From the NCBI RefSeq assembly GCF_013426205.1, contig NC_089423.1, forward strand, positions 1,426,001 to 1,490,000: DNA of 64,000 nt, read 5' to 3'. Origin of the DNA: Metarhizium brunneum. Its lineage: Eukaryota; Ascomycota; Sordariomycetes; Hypocreales; Clavicipitaceae. This document shows positions 35,019-48,100 of this stretch, piece after piece. Numbering within the stretch: the stretch's first letter is position 1; each line of letters opens with the position of its first letter. The translations under genes and the position numbers were made by a program. The notes below the pieces were generated by a model, which was given only the letters and a program-made list of their open reading frames with translations, had not been told where the DNA came from and did not search any database.

Positions 35019-36166
35019 CTACCTCTTTGTCAACTCATCGCTTAGCCCCTGCCTCCCAATAAACGTCCTCATTCCCCTATCAACACCTGCCACCCATCTT
35101 GCAAGAACCTGCACTCCGGCCGGCAAAACATTATACCAGTCCACCCACCGGGCGTAAAGCGGCATGCCTACCGTCGCACCCCTGCCATTGTCAATGGCCC
35201 CGATGATCTCCTTGGCGACATCGACGGGTTCTACGACTGGGGCAAAGAAGCTATTCGGCGTCTGGACTCCATAGAATAGAGGCGTGCTCAGCTGTCCGGG
35301 GGTAATGAGCACGGTTCGAATCTCAGGGTGCGTCTCGCGCAACTCGGCAGTCAGAGAGCGGTGCATGGCCGTCAGACCAGCTTTGGCAGCAGCGTAATCT
35401 GACAATTGCGCAGCGCCAAGGTGGCCAATGACGGAGGAAATGTTGACAATGGTGCCGCCGCGACCGCCGCGGAGGATGGCCGGGAGGAAGGTCTTGAGGC
35501 AATAGAATGGGCCGAGCAGGTTGGTGGACAGGCTGGAGTCGATCTCGTCCAAGGTCAGGTTGAGGAGGGACTTGCCAATGACAACAGCGGCGTTGTTAAT
35601 GAGCACAGTCGGCGTTCCGAGCTGTGAAATATGCATCAGTCAGGGCCCTTGGTCACCTTCACGTTCGTTCACACGGCCAAGTAAAGACTCACGTCTCGCT
35701 CAATCTCGTCGGCAACCTTCTTCACCTGTGCCTTGTCGCCAACATCGCACTTGTAATAGGTGACGCCCCGCGCCTCCCCATTCTCCATCTCATTCACATC
35801 CAACACGGCGACGCTGGCGCCCCTCATGCCATACACCTCGGCGACCAACATGCCCAGTCCGCTCGCACCGCCCGTGATCACAATCACCTCCTCGCTCAAA
35901 TCAACCTCTCTCGGCAGTCCATAAGCAATGCGCTGGTTGACCACGCCTGCCATCGAGCACAGCGTGATGAAGGTCGCCCACGCTATGGATGCAATCATGC
36001 GGGGAGCTTCCCACCGGACCGTCTGCGCCCGGAAGCACAGCGGGATCATCCAGCAGACAAAGGGGTGCAGGAAGGTCACATTGAGGACCTTGACGATGAG
36101 GTCGACGGATAGAGGGGCGAACCAGGAGTCGCGCTGGGGAGGGCGCGGATAGTTTCTCGAAGACAT
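35019..36166 (-). CDS. membrane-associated short-chain dehydrogenase/reductase (retinol/17-beta-HSD-like)
   Basis: Exons 36166-35693 and 35621-35019; 358 residues. The SDR fold binds NAD(P) and reduces or oxidises a hydroxyl or keto group. The Rossmann motif TGGASGLG is at 98-105. NNAA is at about 167-170, catalytic Ser in NISS at 220-221, Tyr234 and Lys238 in YAAAK. The ~85-residue N-terminal extension holds one or two hydrophobic segments (FVCWMIPLCF, MIASIAWATFITLCSMAG), which would place the enzyme on ER or lipid-droplet membranes, like the RDH10/DHRS group. A basic C-terminus follows. The 71 nt intron (GTGAGT...CTGAC...CACAG) joins ERD to LGTPTVLINN. Substrate unknown; lipid or steroid/retinoid-like alcohols are typical of the family. 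Confidence 0.9.
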
Positions 36167-36878
36167 GCTGAGGCTGATGACGGAGGCAGAGGCAGATGAG
36201 GAAGAATGGCGGAAACGAGGCAAGGTAAAGACTGGCGGTGCGTAGAAAGCACCAGAAGAGCCTTGGCTGGAATGAATTGAAGAAAAGAAACAAAGAATCA
36301 ACGCATTCGAGAGGAGAAAAGTTGGACGAGCTGGACCAAGGCGATGGTGAGACCAGGCGTGTGGTTGAACATTTGAAACAATCTGGCAGCATGTGAAGCA
36401 CCAAGATGGCCGCCAACGAGCCCCTGGTTTCCGGAGCAAGTCCTGAGCGGCGCTGCGCATCAGCGCGGGACGTCAACTCCCTAGTGCAGGCGGCTACAGA
36501 GTTCTACAGTGGGGCTCAGGGCCGTCACGGATAGCCAGCCAATCAATGGCCGAGCCTTGGAACATCAACTGTTCGCATCATGTCAAGTTGGGGAAGACCG
36601 TGACGGCATAGACATGACTCCATGTCGGTTTGCTCACTGGTTGAAACAATTTATGCTAACATTGAACCAATAATCGAAGCAGCTTGTCGTTGACATGGCC
36701 TCTGTAAACCGTGTGTCCCCCCAGAACTTCATCACCATATTGACATGCCCTCACATAGCCCACAACAACATCAACCCCAATATATTCGGTTACAATCACC
36801 ATGACGTCGCGAAACAAGATATCCGGCATCCAATTATGTAGAGAGAGAGTTAAATATCGTACAACACCGTGGCCGCAT
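36167..36878. other. intergenic region, no gene supported
   Basis: Promoter side of the dehydrogenase and 3' flank of the leftward Rrg9 gene. No coding signal apart from shadow frames. Confidence 0.5.
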
Positions 36879-37880
36879 CTACCACCTCCCACTGCCGGCT
36901 TCGCCCCGACCCTCATCCTCACCACCAACACTCCTCGCACCGTAATTTCTCCTTGCCCTCTCAGCCTCCTTCTCCTCCTCCTCCCATTCTCTCTCCCGCC
37001 TCGCCGCCTCCTTCCTCCTCTCATGCCACCAACTATCCCGCACAATCCCCTCTCTCCTCCACTTCCGCGGCGGCTTCATCCCAACCGCCGCCTTGCGCTC
37101 CCACACCTGCATCCCTCTCCTGAACCACCTCTCCTGCCGCTCCTGCTCTTCCGCCACCGACGGTGTCCACTTGCTCTTGAGAATCCGCCGAATCGACTCC
37201 ACCGACACCTCAAACTTGTCCGCCAGCGCCCGCGTCGTATAAGTATCCGGGAACTGCGCGTTGAGTGCCCGTATGCCCGCCAGAGCATCAGGAGACAAGC
37301 GTTTCCGGGGCTTCCAGCCCTGGGGGAATTTCTCCTTGAGGGCTGCCTTTTGGCTCTGCCACTCGGGGGTCTTCGGCTGGGCAATATTCAGGTCGGGCGA
37401 TTGGTCGTGAGGCTTGGCTTTGTTGGCCCTGCGTTTCGGTGGCGGTGACGGAGGCGAAGATTTCTCGATTGTTCGTGTTTGGAATTCCTTTGCAGATGGA
37501 GCTTCATTCTCCGTCTTCTTGTCCCTTGCTCGGTTCTTTCGTAGAGGCTTTGTCTCAGCCGCCGTGCCCGTCACATTCTCCCTCTTGTCAACCGCATTTT
37601 CCGCTGCAACGGCCGACCGAGTAGTTTCTCGTCTCCAGTAGGATGAAGCGGCAAGTCCACGACGTTGACTCGAAACAGGCCGGGGCACCGGCGCAGGACG
37701 CCACGGTCGAGCTGTGCTGGTCGAGACCGGAAAGTTGTGGACTTGCGCCAAGCTCTGCAAAAATATCCTCCAAGGCGCTGCGCGGCATGGACATTTCATT
37801 GTTGCCCAAAGGGGGTCTCTGACCTGCACGGCTGCCCGTGTTGAACCCCTTTGTGTGATTGAAGATGCTAGACGTTGCAA
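36879..37880 (-). CDS. RRG9: Rrg9/neugrin-family mitochondrial protein
   Basis: Single exon of 333 residues. The family (yeast Rrg9, 'required for respiratory growth 9') is needed for mitochondrial genome maintenance and respiration. The signature block is in the middle: EWQSQKAALKEKFPQGW, then KPRKRLSPDALAGIRAL, FPDTYTTRALADKFEVS and IRRILKSKW with a helical, charged tail rich in Arg/Glu. The N-terminus is Arg/Ser-rich with few acids, as in a mitochondrial targeting sequence. A second Met (MKCPCRAAPW, 37799) is an alternative start that also leaves a basic leader. A Lys/Pro/Glu-rich linker separates the leader and the domain, as in other ascomycete members. No intron is needed. Confidence 0.88.
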   Translation of the reverse strand: MQRLASSITQRGSTRAAVQVRDPLWATMKCPCRAAPWRIFLQSLAQVHNFPVSTSTARPWRPAPVPRPVSSQRRGLAASSYWRRETTRSAVAAENAVDKRENVTGTAAETKPLRKNRARDKKTENEAPSAKEFQTRTIEKSSPPSPPPKRRANKAKPHDQSPDLNIAQPKTPEWQSQKAALKEKFPQGWKPRKRLSPDALAGIRALNAQFPDTYTTRALADKFEVSVESIRRILKSKWTPSVAEEQERQERWFRRGMQVWERKAAVGMKPPRKWRREGIVRDSWWHERRKEAARREREWEEEEKEAERARRNYGARSVGGEDEGRGEAGSGRW

Positions 37881-38444
37881 AGAAAAGCTGGCGGACCGAG
37901 ACTAATTTGGACATGGGACACGCGAATGAGCGGCAGGGATCTGGTGGGTCTACATCATTGGCGCAAAGTCTTGTGCTTGATACGTCGGACCTCAGGCCGT
38001 CAAGCTAATAAACAAAGCAGCGGGATTCAAACAAATGATAAATAATGCAAATATTGAATTTTATACTCACCAACTAATCGAACAATTTCAAGGCAATGAT
38101 CTTGTTGCATGGTACACTGCAAAGGACTACAACAGCTAATTTCCAAAAGGACTTGTATTGATTCCTCGCCAAATAGTTGCATACTATACAACTCCAGAAT
38201 TCCATTCCCGTGGCAATAGCCCACGTCCATTTCTAGAGCAAAGATAACAATCGATAACCATGTTCCACTTCCCATGTTGCATACAATCCCAATGCCGTGA
38301 TCCCAAAATTTCGGATGCTCTCCAGAACACTCCGATTTGAATGCGCCAGTAACCTTGTCCCCCCCTCCAATTACGCCTATGCTTTTTAATTTTCGCTTCT
38401 GATGCTTGTTCCCCCGAAACAAAAAAGAAAGAATCCCAGGATCG

Positions 38445-39251
38445 TTACGCATCGTGCATCAGCTCAACTGGGGGGCGGGCGGTATGTGCCATGATAGGTC
38501 GGCAACCGTCGATAGGGCTTATGAGTTCAGGCTCTTCCGTCATATCCTCAACAAAGACGGCAGGCAGGTCTGGGCTGCACCCATTCTCCTCCGGACGGTA
38601 GATGAGGGTCGAGCTACGACTTCTCGTGCTCCCACTAGCAGCAGGTCCGTCCACGGGGCTGATAGGGGACTCAAGTCCTGGGCGGGTGTTGCGCAGTTTA
38701 GACAATGCTTCAGCCAAGTCTTCGGCGTGCACCTGCTTGTTCGGAGCGTCCTCCAGGCGGACCTCCCAGCCATGGGGAGGGCTGGGTGGCGGTGAGATGA
38801 AGAACAACTTGCCAGCATCAGGGAGAGCTAGATGCTCGTCCTTGGCCTCGACATTTGTCTGCTGTCCAAAGTAGACTCTGCAGCGATCACCGAGGATAGC
38901 TTCGCCATCCCAAACTTGACGGACAGCGATGGAGGAATCGATATCGAAGAAGGAAATGACGATGCGACGGAACGACTTGAGCGGCGCAAAGGCGTGGATA
39001 GGTGCTATCTTGGCAACCAGTCCTCGGACTCGCTCCAAGTTGTCTGGTCGGAAGATATCTGTGTTGTTGAGGCCGGTAAAGAGGAGGGTATTTGATGGCG
39101 GCGTGGGTTGCGTCAAAGGAGGCAAGTTGGAGAGGTCCAGGGTGAGGCCAGATTTGCGCGAGGCCGATGAACACGACCGTGAAAGGCGAGGGGTAACATC
39201 CATTATGCGTGCAGATGTGGCTTGTGAACTGTGGGTTGTTGTAGCGGTCAA
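38445..39251 (-). CDS. calcipressin (RCAN family calcineurin regulator)
   Basis: Single exon of 268 residues. Calcipressins bind and modulate the phosphatase calcineurin. Seen: an RRM-like N-terminal half with NTLLFTGL, FRRIVISFFD and CRVYFGQQT strands, then the hallmark LPDAGKLFFISPPPSPPHGWE. That SPPPSPP element is the phosphorylated FLISPP motif of the family. The C-terminal part has the Ser/Pro-rich segment ESPISPVDGP and a PELISPIDG repeat-like stretch. The frame begins MTATTT at 39251; MDVTPR (39203) is an equally likely start, since many fungal members begin close to the Leu/Pro-rich SNLPPL segment. Length is ordinary for the family. In filamentous fungi it affects growth and stress tolerance through calcineurin. 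Confidence 0.92.
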   Translation of the reverse strand: MTATTTHSSQATSARIMDVTPRLSRSCSSASRKSGLTLDLSNLPPLTQPTPPSNTLLFTGLNNTDIFRPDNLERVRGLVAKIAPIHAFAPLKSFRRIVISFFDIDSSIAVRQVWDGEAILGDRCRVYFGQQTNVEAKDEHLALPDAGKLFFISPPPSPPHGWEVRLEDAPNKQVHAEDLAEALSKLRNTRPGLESPISPVDGPAASGSTRSRSSTLIYRPEENGCSPDLPAVFVEDMTEEPELISPIDGCRPIMAHTARPPVELMHDA

Positions 39252-42200
39252 GCCCAGATATGTCGAATATCGTGGCGAGAGTTGGATGTCGGAAGGCCGT
39301 TCGTATCAATTATATATATCGCGTGATAAGTATAGGCAACGCTCCCGCCGGACGGCACGATAATTGTTCAGAGTATTCCGATGGAGGTTAGGAATAGTTG
39401 ATGACAACAAGAGAGGCCAGATTGGTCGAGGACAAAGGAGGGAGGCGCTGATAAAAGAATGTCCAAGGTTGGTTTTGACGTGGGGAAGTGGACAATCCAG
39501 AGGCGGGAGGGGACGACATTGAAGTACCAGGTGATGCAAAGTTACTAGACGGAAATGTGATGGAGACCCACAGGCCCAGCCCCAAAGTGGCAGTTGACAT
39601 AGCGCGTGAGAGTGGACCCCTGTGTGTCACCGTGTGCAGCTTTCTTGGCAAGTTTCCAGGGTGCACTGGGTGCTGGAGTGCGGCGGCAGGGACGGGGGAT
39701 GGACGGCGTCTGGTGGAAATTGACATTACAGTACGGAGTACGGAGTACAAAGCTGAAGCAGAGTGGCAAGCGCGGTGGCTGCGGCCGCCTGCGAGGGGAA
39801 ACTGGTCGAGGTGGAAGGAGCGACGGGCTGTCAGACCACCACCCAACCACCCAGCGGGCACGGCGATGGTGGCGGTACAAGATTAATAACCCGCATATCA
39901 ACCGTGTCGTGCTACTGGGCTGTGCTGCAGAAACTTTTCATCCTGCAAACGCGCCTTGCCGCTCCAAGCAACCCAACGGAGGCCGCAAACAATGCTAGCT
40001 GCATCGCCGCCTTTGCCACTCGGGTCACCACGCTGAGCCCCCCCGCGGGTGCAAGCTTACGAATAACGCTTGGAGGTCCCAGCTCAATCAGATGTGCCTT
40101 GCCTTGCTTGTACTCGGCAAGCATACTAGGAACTAGGTACTTAGGTATGCAGCCATGTCAGGAACCAAAGACAGCTGACGAATTGCGCCTTTATCCCCAT
40201 AGATGCAGGCTGTGCTCCTGGCCTGAGACAGCAAAAGCATCATCGGATCAGCTGGACACGCAGCGATGCCACGATGCCATGCCGGTTGGGTGCAAGATGC
40301 AGAGGAGGAAAAAATATAGCGAGCCGAAACACTGTAAAGTAGTGGTTTCGTCTTGAGCATGGAACTCCCAGCGCCGTGGTTGTTTCGTGCCGCTCTCCTG
40401 GTATCAAGGTACCGACGCACATGCAATACACTGTATGTTGCAGCCCTAAAGCTAGACTCAAAGGCCTGCATTAGAGAGCTACCGAAAACAGTAGATGAGC
40501 AGTCGCGTCTTCTTCGGTACCTCGAGGCAGTCAGTATCACGGCTTCCTGCAGACTGAAATGGTCGGCATTGCAAACGCCTAAGCAATTGCAATATCGAAC
40601 GTGACAAATCAAGGAGGTGAAGGAAGCCCCATTTAATGTACAAAAAGTCATTATCTTGACCAACGATCGAGCTTCTAAATCTTGAGTTGCAGAAGCGTAC
40701 AAAGGGCCGGGTTCAAGGTTATATTCTTGCTCGCCAGTTTATAACATCTTTTCAATGTCCCTAGTACCTCGGTATTCCAAATCAAATTGCACAGGTATCC
40801 CAGGAAATTATCCACGCAATGTTAAAGCGTGGGGAACAACAAAACAAAAGCAACCTACCTAAATGTATACGCGAAGGCAATTATGCAAGTCTCTTTATAA
40901 TCTGACGATGAAGCAGCATACTCCGTACCAGACATCAATTGATACGTTATACAATCTCACTATAGGCGACTCAAAAACGCCCGAGGGGACCATAGCCAAT
41001 CCCGTGCTTACGAGTACGTGGCTCACTGGCCCACGTCAACTCATCGTGGTCTATTTACCATGAATACCACACCGCTACAACAAATTTGCAAATATCATGG
41101 TCACCAGCATTTCAAGGAAAGAAACTAGGATCTTTATGCCTGTACACCCTTCCCCATGACGTCCAGTAACTCGGACATTACTAGAAATCTGATCTACAGT
41201 TTCGAAAGCTCCTGCGTTTCAGAGTTTGCCAGAGGTTCTAGCCAAGAAAGACTACTAGACAACCAACAACGGTCCTAACCGTGCCGTGCAATAGCCTTGG
41301 AAGTCATTTCAATGGTTTCATGGCCCAATCTACTCAAGCACGTCCCCCATGGGGGGGTTGGGTTTCTACCAAGTCCAGACTCCAGAAGCTGATGTAAATG
41401 CGCCCACGACTTGGCCGAGTTTCGCCCCAAATTCCCACGACTTGAAATGTTACCTTCGTCATCTATGAGGCTCAAGAATCTGTCGAGTTGCCTGATGCAA
41501 TGACGCCAGCTGCCCACGACTTCTTCGAGCCGCAGTCAAGGGAGCACATCCCGTCACGGCTGGGCTGATGTCAGACGTACGAAATCTGCCCTGTTTGCGA
41601 GGATTCATGGTCGCAGGGTAGTCACGGCTAGCAATTGACGAGGCAGTGTTGCGGGTATAGGCCGCCTTGGCAACTAACAAACAAGCCTTGGCCGGGCCAA
41701 GATGGGGATACTTGGTCGGGAGAGAACCGAAAACCAGTGGCCTGAGCCGATACGTAAAGGCGGGCCTGAAGGCTAGTGATATTTGACATCGAGGCACAGA
41801 AAGTCTGATGAAGGCTATGGCGGATGAGAGCGACGGAGTAAATTGCCAAGCAGCAACGCGAAGGCATCGTGAGATTACCATAGCATTGTCGTATCAGTGG
41901 CTCAGGTCTTTGCTCAGCCACTTCAATAATACGAAGTACGAAGTGGACATTCGGCATATTGGGGGTAAATGATAGAGACCCAGCCGGCTGCTAATGCCAT
42001 GGATGAAACCATTTACCCAGAGCCCTTCGCCCACTGTCCCCAACTGTATAGAGTCTTGCACAAATGCGGCGGTGACACTAATACGTAGTGTTGGTGCTAT
42101 AAAAGCAGCACTGTTCTCTGGTCGCCATGTCAATTTGTTGCCCTGTGGGTTTTACCTCGGCACTAGAAGCGGTGGCAGCCCAGAGGCAGAATACCATTCC

Positions 42201-42713
42201 AGCTGATGGGGATATCGAAAAAACGTCTATAATTGTGGCTGATGCTGTGCCTCCTTTTGGTCACATCGTCTATCACCACTACTACCACCAAGAGCCCTCG
42301 GTATTATTCGTCATGCCGTTTTGTCCATAAAATGTCAGTCATTTAAGAGAGGGTATACAGACTAGAAAACCCCTGTTGCATCGTTCCTCTGGGATGAATA
42401 AATTATCCTTGTATAAAATTGATGCTGCATGATAGCCCGGTGATACTAATCGTCGGCCCCATTCATCCGGTAACAAAGGTCATCGGGTACAGCATCCCTG
42501 TTTCCTGGTACGGACTCTGGAGTAATTCTTCCCGCGTTTGGTGCATCAGATCTTCAACCATCCAGATCTCTCCGTTCAATGTTCAATGTCGGCGAAGCAC
42601 AGCTAGCTCCGCTCCTGTCCCACTGAATTACCCGTTGGCAACTAAGTGGACTCCCACTTAGTTAGTCACAAAATTCTAGGACAGCCACAAAAGGCCAGGA
42701 CAGGCCCTACCCA
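39252..42713. other. gene-poor flank next to AT-rich island
   Basis: About 3.5 kb without a supportable gene. Base composition is still balanced, with scattered short open frames on both strands. It carries overlapping copies of GTACGGAGTAC (39731-39748) and a TACTCCGTAC (40919-40928). The right edge changes abruptly near 42,714 from balanced to strongly AT-rich sequence. Confidence 0.5.
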
Positions 42714-44726
42714 GACCTTTATATATAAATTAGCTATATAATTATAAAAGTATGATTTTTTTTATATTATATAGTATTATATAAGTAAATTTAATTAAAA
42801 GCTAGCTATTAAAAGCTTTTTAATATATATATAATTAATAAAAATATAAAAAATAATAGATTTAAGGCCTTTTAAGGCCTTTTAAGGTTAATTAAATTAG
42901 GCTTAATTATAAAAGCTACTTATAAGTACTTATAATATTTAATAACTTTTTATAAAAATAACTAGGCTTTTTATTTAGTTTTTATTATTTTATTAGCTTA
43001 GAACTTTTTAATATATTATTAAATAATATTTTAAGGCTTTATATAAGCTTTTTTATTTAATATATATTATTAAAAGTATAATAAAACTAATAATAATAAT
43101 TATAATACTTAATTAGGTATATTTTTATTATATTAAATAGCTTTTTAAGTATTTATAATATTATTAATATTATTAATATTATTATTATTATTATTATTAA
43201 AGCTTTTAAGATTAAATTAAATAATATTATTATTATTAAATACTTAATTAAAAGAAAAGGTTTAAAATAATAATAAATTATTTTACTTATAAAAAATTTT
43301 ATTAAAATTATTTTAATATTCTTAAAAGTAATTAGTATTAATTATATAAAAATCTAGCTAGTTTTTTAGAATAATATTATATATTTTATTTTATATTTTT
43401 AAAGCTAAGTATTTAAGAAAATAATTAATATATTTAAGTTATTACTTAAAATTTAAGGTTTTTATATACTTATTAATAATATATTTTTTATTAAAATATT
43501 ATTTAGCTTTAACTTTTTTTATTTTTTACTTAAAAATTAATTAAATAAATTATAATTAATATTAATATTTCTTTTTTATTTTTATTATAATAATTTTAAC
43601 TTATTATTTTTAAATATTTTTAAGGCTAATATTTATAATAAATTAATTAAAAAGCTTAATTTATTTCCCTTATTTTTAATAATTAATTAGGCGTGTAATC
43701 TATTAATTTTTATTATAAATAAAGCCTTTAACTTATATTTTTAGCGTAAAAGCTTTAATTATAACCTAGCTAATATATTAAAGCCTTTTATAAATTAAGG
43801 ATAATAAAATATTAATATAATAATTCTAAATTAATTATATAGTATTAATAATAACCTAGAATTATTAATTATATAATAAAAAGCTTATTAAGGCAAGATT
43901 TATTATATTTTATTATTTTTATTATTTTTAAATAATTTTAATAATAATAGGCTTAAAGTTTAAGAGCTAAATACTACTTTTTATAAAGCTTATTATAATA
44001 TTATATCTTAAAAAGCTATTTATAAATATCTTATTAAAAGCTTTAATAAATTATTAATATAAAAAAGCTAGATTTCCTTTTAATAATAATAACTAAATTA
44101 CTTTTTAATAAGTGTTTTTTATAAGCTAAAAAACGCTTATATTTAATAGTTAAAAAATATATATTAAATAAAGTAAAAAAATAATAATAATAATATTAAA
44201 TATAATATAATATTTAATAAAATTAAGCTAAGTATACTTTATAAAGCTATTAATAATTAATAATTAAAAAATTTACTTTTTAGGCTTTTAAGAAGGCTTT
44301 TTAAATTAAATTTAAGGCCTTATAAGGTTATAAAGCTACTTATTATATTTAAATTAAGCTAATAAAAATATTCTGCTTTATTAGGCTTTTATTAAATACT
44401 TTTATAAGCTTATATTAAATTAATATATTTAATTAAGTATAATATTATTATTATTAAAGCTTATATTAATCCTAGTAAAGTATATTTTATTATTACCTTT
44501 AATTTTAAACTAGAACTTAATTAAGAAAGTTTTAAATACTAGTTAAGGTAAAATTTAATTTTTAATAGTATTAATAATACTTAAAAAGCTAGTAGACTTT
44601 TAATTTAATAAATTAAGTACTTTTATATATTATTTTTAAGTTATAATAATTATAATAATCTTAACTTACTTATAAAGGTATTTAATTTAAAAGCTGCTTT
44701 TATTTTTATTTTATATTTTTAATAGG
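42714..44726. other. extreme AT-rich DNA, mutated repeat remnant
   Basis: A strongly A/T-biased block with no surviving frame. Remaining C is almost always followed by T, and remaining G is preceded by A, as in the retroelement to its right. I could not identify what it was before mutation. Confidence 0.7.
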
Positions 44727-44731
44727 CTAAT
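44727..44731. repeat. target-site duplication CTAAT (left copy)
   Basis: Exact five-base direct repeat flanking the mutated retroelement; the right copy is at 52525-52529. Confidence 0.85.
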
Positions 44732-45177
44732 TATTACAACCCAGTTATAAGCTGCAGCGTAGGTTACAAGTTAGGCCGGCTATATAAGCTATAAGATAAT
44801 ATAAGTATAATAAGTAATAAATTAATAATTAAAATAAGCTATTAATAAGGGAGAGTTTATTAACTATTTAATAAACTTTAAATAAACTAATAATATATAT
44901 ATAATTATAATTTATTAAAACTTTAATAAATAATAAGTAAATATTATAATATATAAAAACTTTTAAAATTACTTTATAAATAAATTTTAATTTTTTAGCT
45001 TTTAATATAAATTATTATATTAAATAAGCTTTATTTATAACTTTTTAACTTTAATTACTTAATTATAATTTATAACTTATTATTAATATAATAATTAATT
45101 ACTTAAATTAATTATTTTAATTATTTTATTAATATAAATTATAATTAATTTATTTTTTAAAAATCTTAGTTATTATA
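44732..45177 (+). repeat. left LTR of RIP-destroyed chromovirus
   Basis: 446 bp, same length as the right LTR. The start TGTTACGACCC appears as TATTACAACCC. The end GCCGTTACA appears as GTTATTATA or a close variant. A short GC-bearing island (GGCCGGCT, near 44,775) escaped mutation. Confidence 0.88.
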
Positions 45178-48100
45178 TATTAAAAGCTTTTATTTAAATA
45201 ATTATTATATTATTTTAAGTAATATTTAATAATTATTAAAATAATACTTATAATACTTATTTTATTTAAGGTAATTATATTATTAATACTTTAAAAATTT
45301 TAAAGCTTTAAATTTTAAAACCTTATAATTAAATTTATATAATTATATTAATAAGTTAAATAATTTAGCTTTAAATACTAAATACTTATATTAAAATAAA
45401 AAAACTTAAAAAAAATTATTAAGCTTAAAATATTAAAACTTTATAATAATAACCTAAAAATACTTTAAGAATTTTTAATTTAGCTTAAAATATACTATTA
45501 ATTTTACTTAAATAAGTTAATTAATATATAAGTAAAAATATTATATATTAAAAAATATATAATAAATATTATATTTATATAATTTAAATTAATTATATAA
45601 AATTATTTTATTAATATAAAAAATAATTAAAAAAATAAAATAAAAAAAATATTTATTAATTATAAAAAATTTAAAAAAATAATTAAAAAAATATTTAAAT
45701 TAATTAATAAAGTAAAAATTATAATTATTTATATAAATTAATTTAAATAAAAAGAATTTATATTAAAGTATATAATATATTTTAAATAAGTTATTTTAAT
45801 ATTAAATTAAGAAAATAAGCTATTTATATTAGTTTTTTTTAAAAAATTAAAAGAAGAAATTAAGAATAAATTATATAAAAAAAATATATTAAATAACTTT
45901 TTAAATTATATAATAATAATAATTTAAATTAATAATAAATAATATTAATAATATATATAAAAGTAATAAAAAAAAAGAATTTAAAACTTTATAAAAAAAA
46001 AAAATAATAAATAAACTAAAAAAAAAGATAAAAAAAACTTATTATTTATAATTATACTTTTAACTTTAAATAAATAAAGCTTAATATTATTAAAAAAAAT
46101 AATAAAAAAAAAAAAAATATTATAATTATAAAAAACTAAAATATTTTATTAATAAATATAAAAAACCTAAAAAAAAATAAAAACTAATATTAAAAAAAAG
46201 TAAAAAATAGCTTAATATTATTAATTAATAAAAAAATAAAGTTATTAAACTAAAAATAAAATATAAAAACCTTAATTAAACTTTTTATTATAATAATAAT
46301 TATTATATTTATATAAATAATAAATAAAAAAAATTATAAACTTTATAAAAAATAAGCTATAAATAACTAAATAATTAATATAAAAAAAACTAAATAAATA
46401 ATTAATAAAAAAAAAACTTTTATAATAATAAAATAAAAAAAACTTTATAAATTAAAATTATTAAAATATTTAAATAAAAACTTATATTAAGAAATTTTTA
46501 ATTAAATATAATAATAAATAAAAATAAAAAAAATTTAAAAAAAATAATAATATAAAAAAAAGTAAAATATATAAATTTTTATTTTTTTTAATAAATTAAA
46601 AAATAAAATAAAAAAAATAAATATTAATAATAATAATATAATTTTAAATACTTTAAAATTATTTAAAAATAAATAAAATAAGAAAAAAATACTAATAAAA
46701 CTAATAATTATATAAAAGTAAATTATATAATAATATTTTTTTATATTAATAAGAAAATATTTTATAATTTTTATTATTATAATAAATATTATTATAATAT
46801 TAAAAAACCTAATATTATAATACTTAAAAAAAAAAAAAAATAATTCTAAACTTTTATTAAAATATAAAAATTATATATAATTAATATAAATATTATATAT
46901 ATTTATAATATATTAAGTATATTTTATAATTAAAGTATAATTAAATATATTTTTAATTAAAATAAAAAAATATTTAATTAAAGTATTATATTTTAAATAA
47001 AAACTTTTAAAATAAAAAATAAAAATAATTAATAATAATTAAATAATAATTTTAGAACTTAATTTGAATATACTTATTAAATATTAAGCTTATATAAATT
47101 TTATAAATATATATAAATTAAATATATATTAATTATATATATATATAAAAAATAAGTAATAATATTAATATATATATAAAAAAATATCTTAATATATAAA
47201 AAAAAATTATTATTTAAGTTATTTTAATATAAAATAAAAAATTATATAATATACTTATTATTAAATTATTTAAAATATATAATAAATAAAGCTAAAAAAT
47301 AATATAAATAATAATATAAAATATTAATAATATATAAATAAATATAATAAGTATTAATTATATTTAAATAAAAAAATTCTAAAAAAATTATAAAATTAAT
47401 ATATTATAATAAATAAAAGCTAAATAAATAATATTATAAATAAAAGTTTAATTTTAAATATAATAAAAAATATATAATAAATTATAATAATTTAAAATAT
47501 AAAAAGTATAAAAAAATAAAAAATTAAATTTATAATTATTTATATTAAATATTTAATAATAGGTTTTATTTTAAGTACTTATAAAATAAAATTAAACTTA
47601 TAAAATAATATTAAAAAATAAAATAATAAATTATAAAAAAATTTATTTTAAAAAACTTAAAAAATAAAATATATTATTTATAAAAAAGCTATAAATTAAT
47701 ATAAAAAAAAATATTAATAATTTTTAATATAATTTAAAATAAATAAAATAATAAAATAATATTAAATATTAGAATTATAAAATATTATATTTATATACTT
47801 ATAAATAATAATATAATAAATAATTATATTTTACTTAAAATTATTAATTATTATTAATTATTATAAAAATATAAAAAAATATTATATAAGTTAATTAATA
47901 TTAAAAAAAAACTTTTTATTTATAATAATAAAATTATTAATTAAAAAATTAATTATTTTAAAGTATAAATTTAAGATTATTTAAAAATAATTTAACTTAA
48001 TATTATAAATATATTAAAATATAATTTAATATTAAAATACTTATAATTATAAAAAAATAATTTATTAATTAACTAAAAAATAAGCTAATTAAAGTAAAAT

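Noticed and set aside
38027..38452. 141-codon minus-strand frame just past the calcipressin gene
   Set aside because: Overlaps the calcipressin stop, has no domain and is most likely 3' UTR.
41459..41881. 140-codon minus-strand frame in the gene-poor flank
   Set aside because: No domain, and several overlapping frames of similar length exist on both strands.
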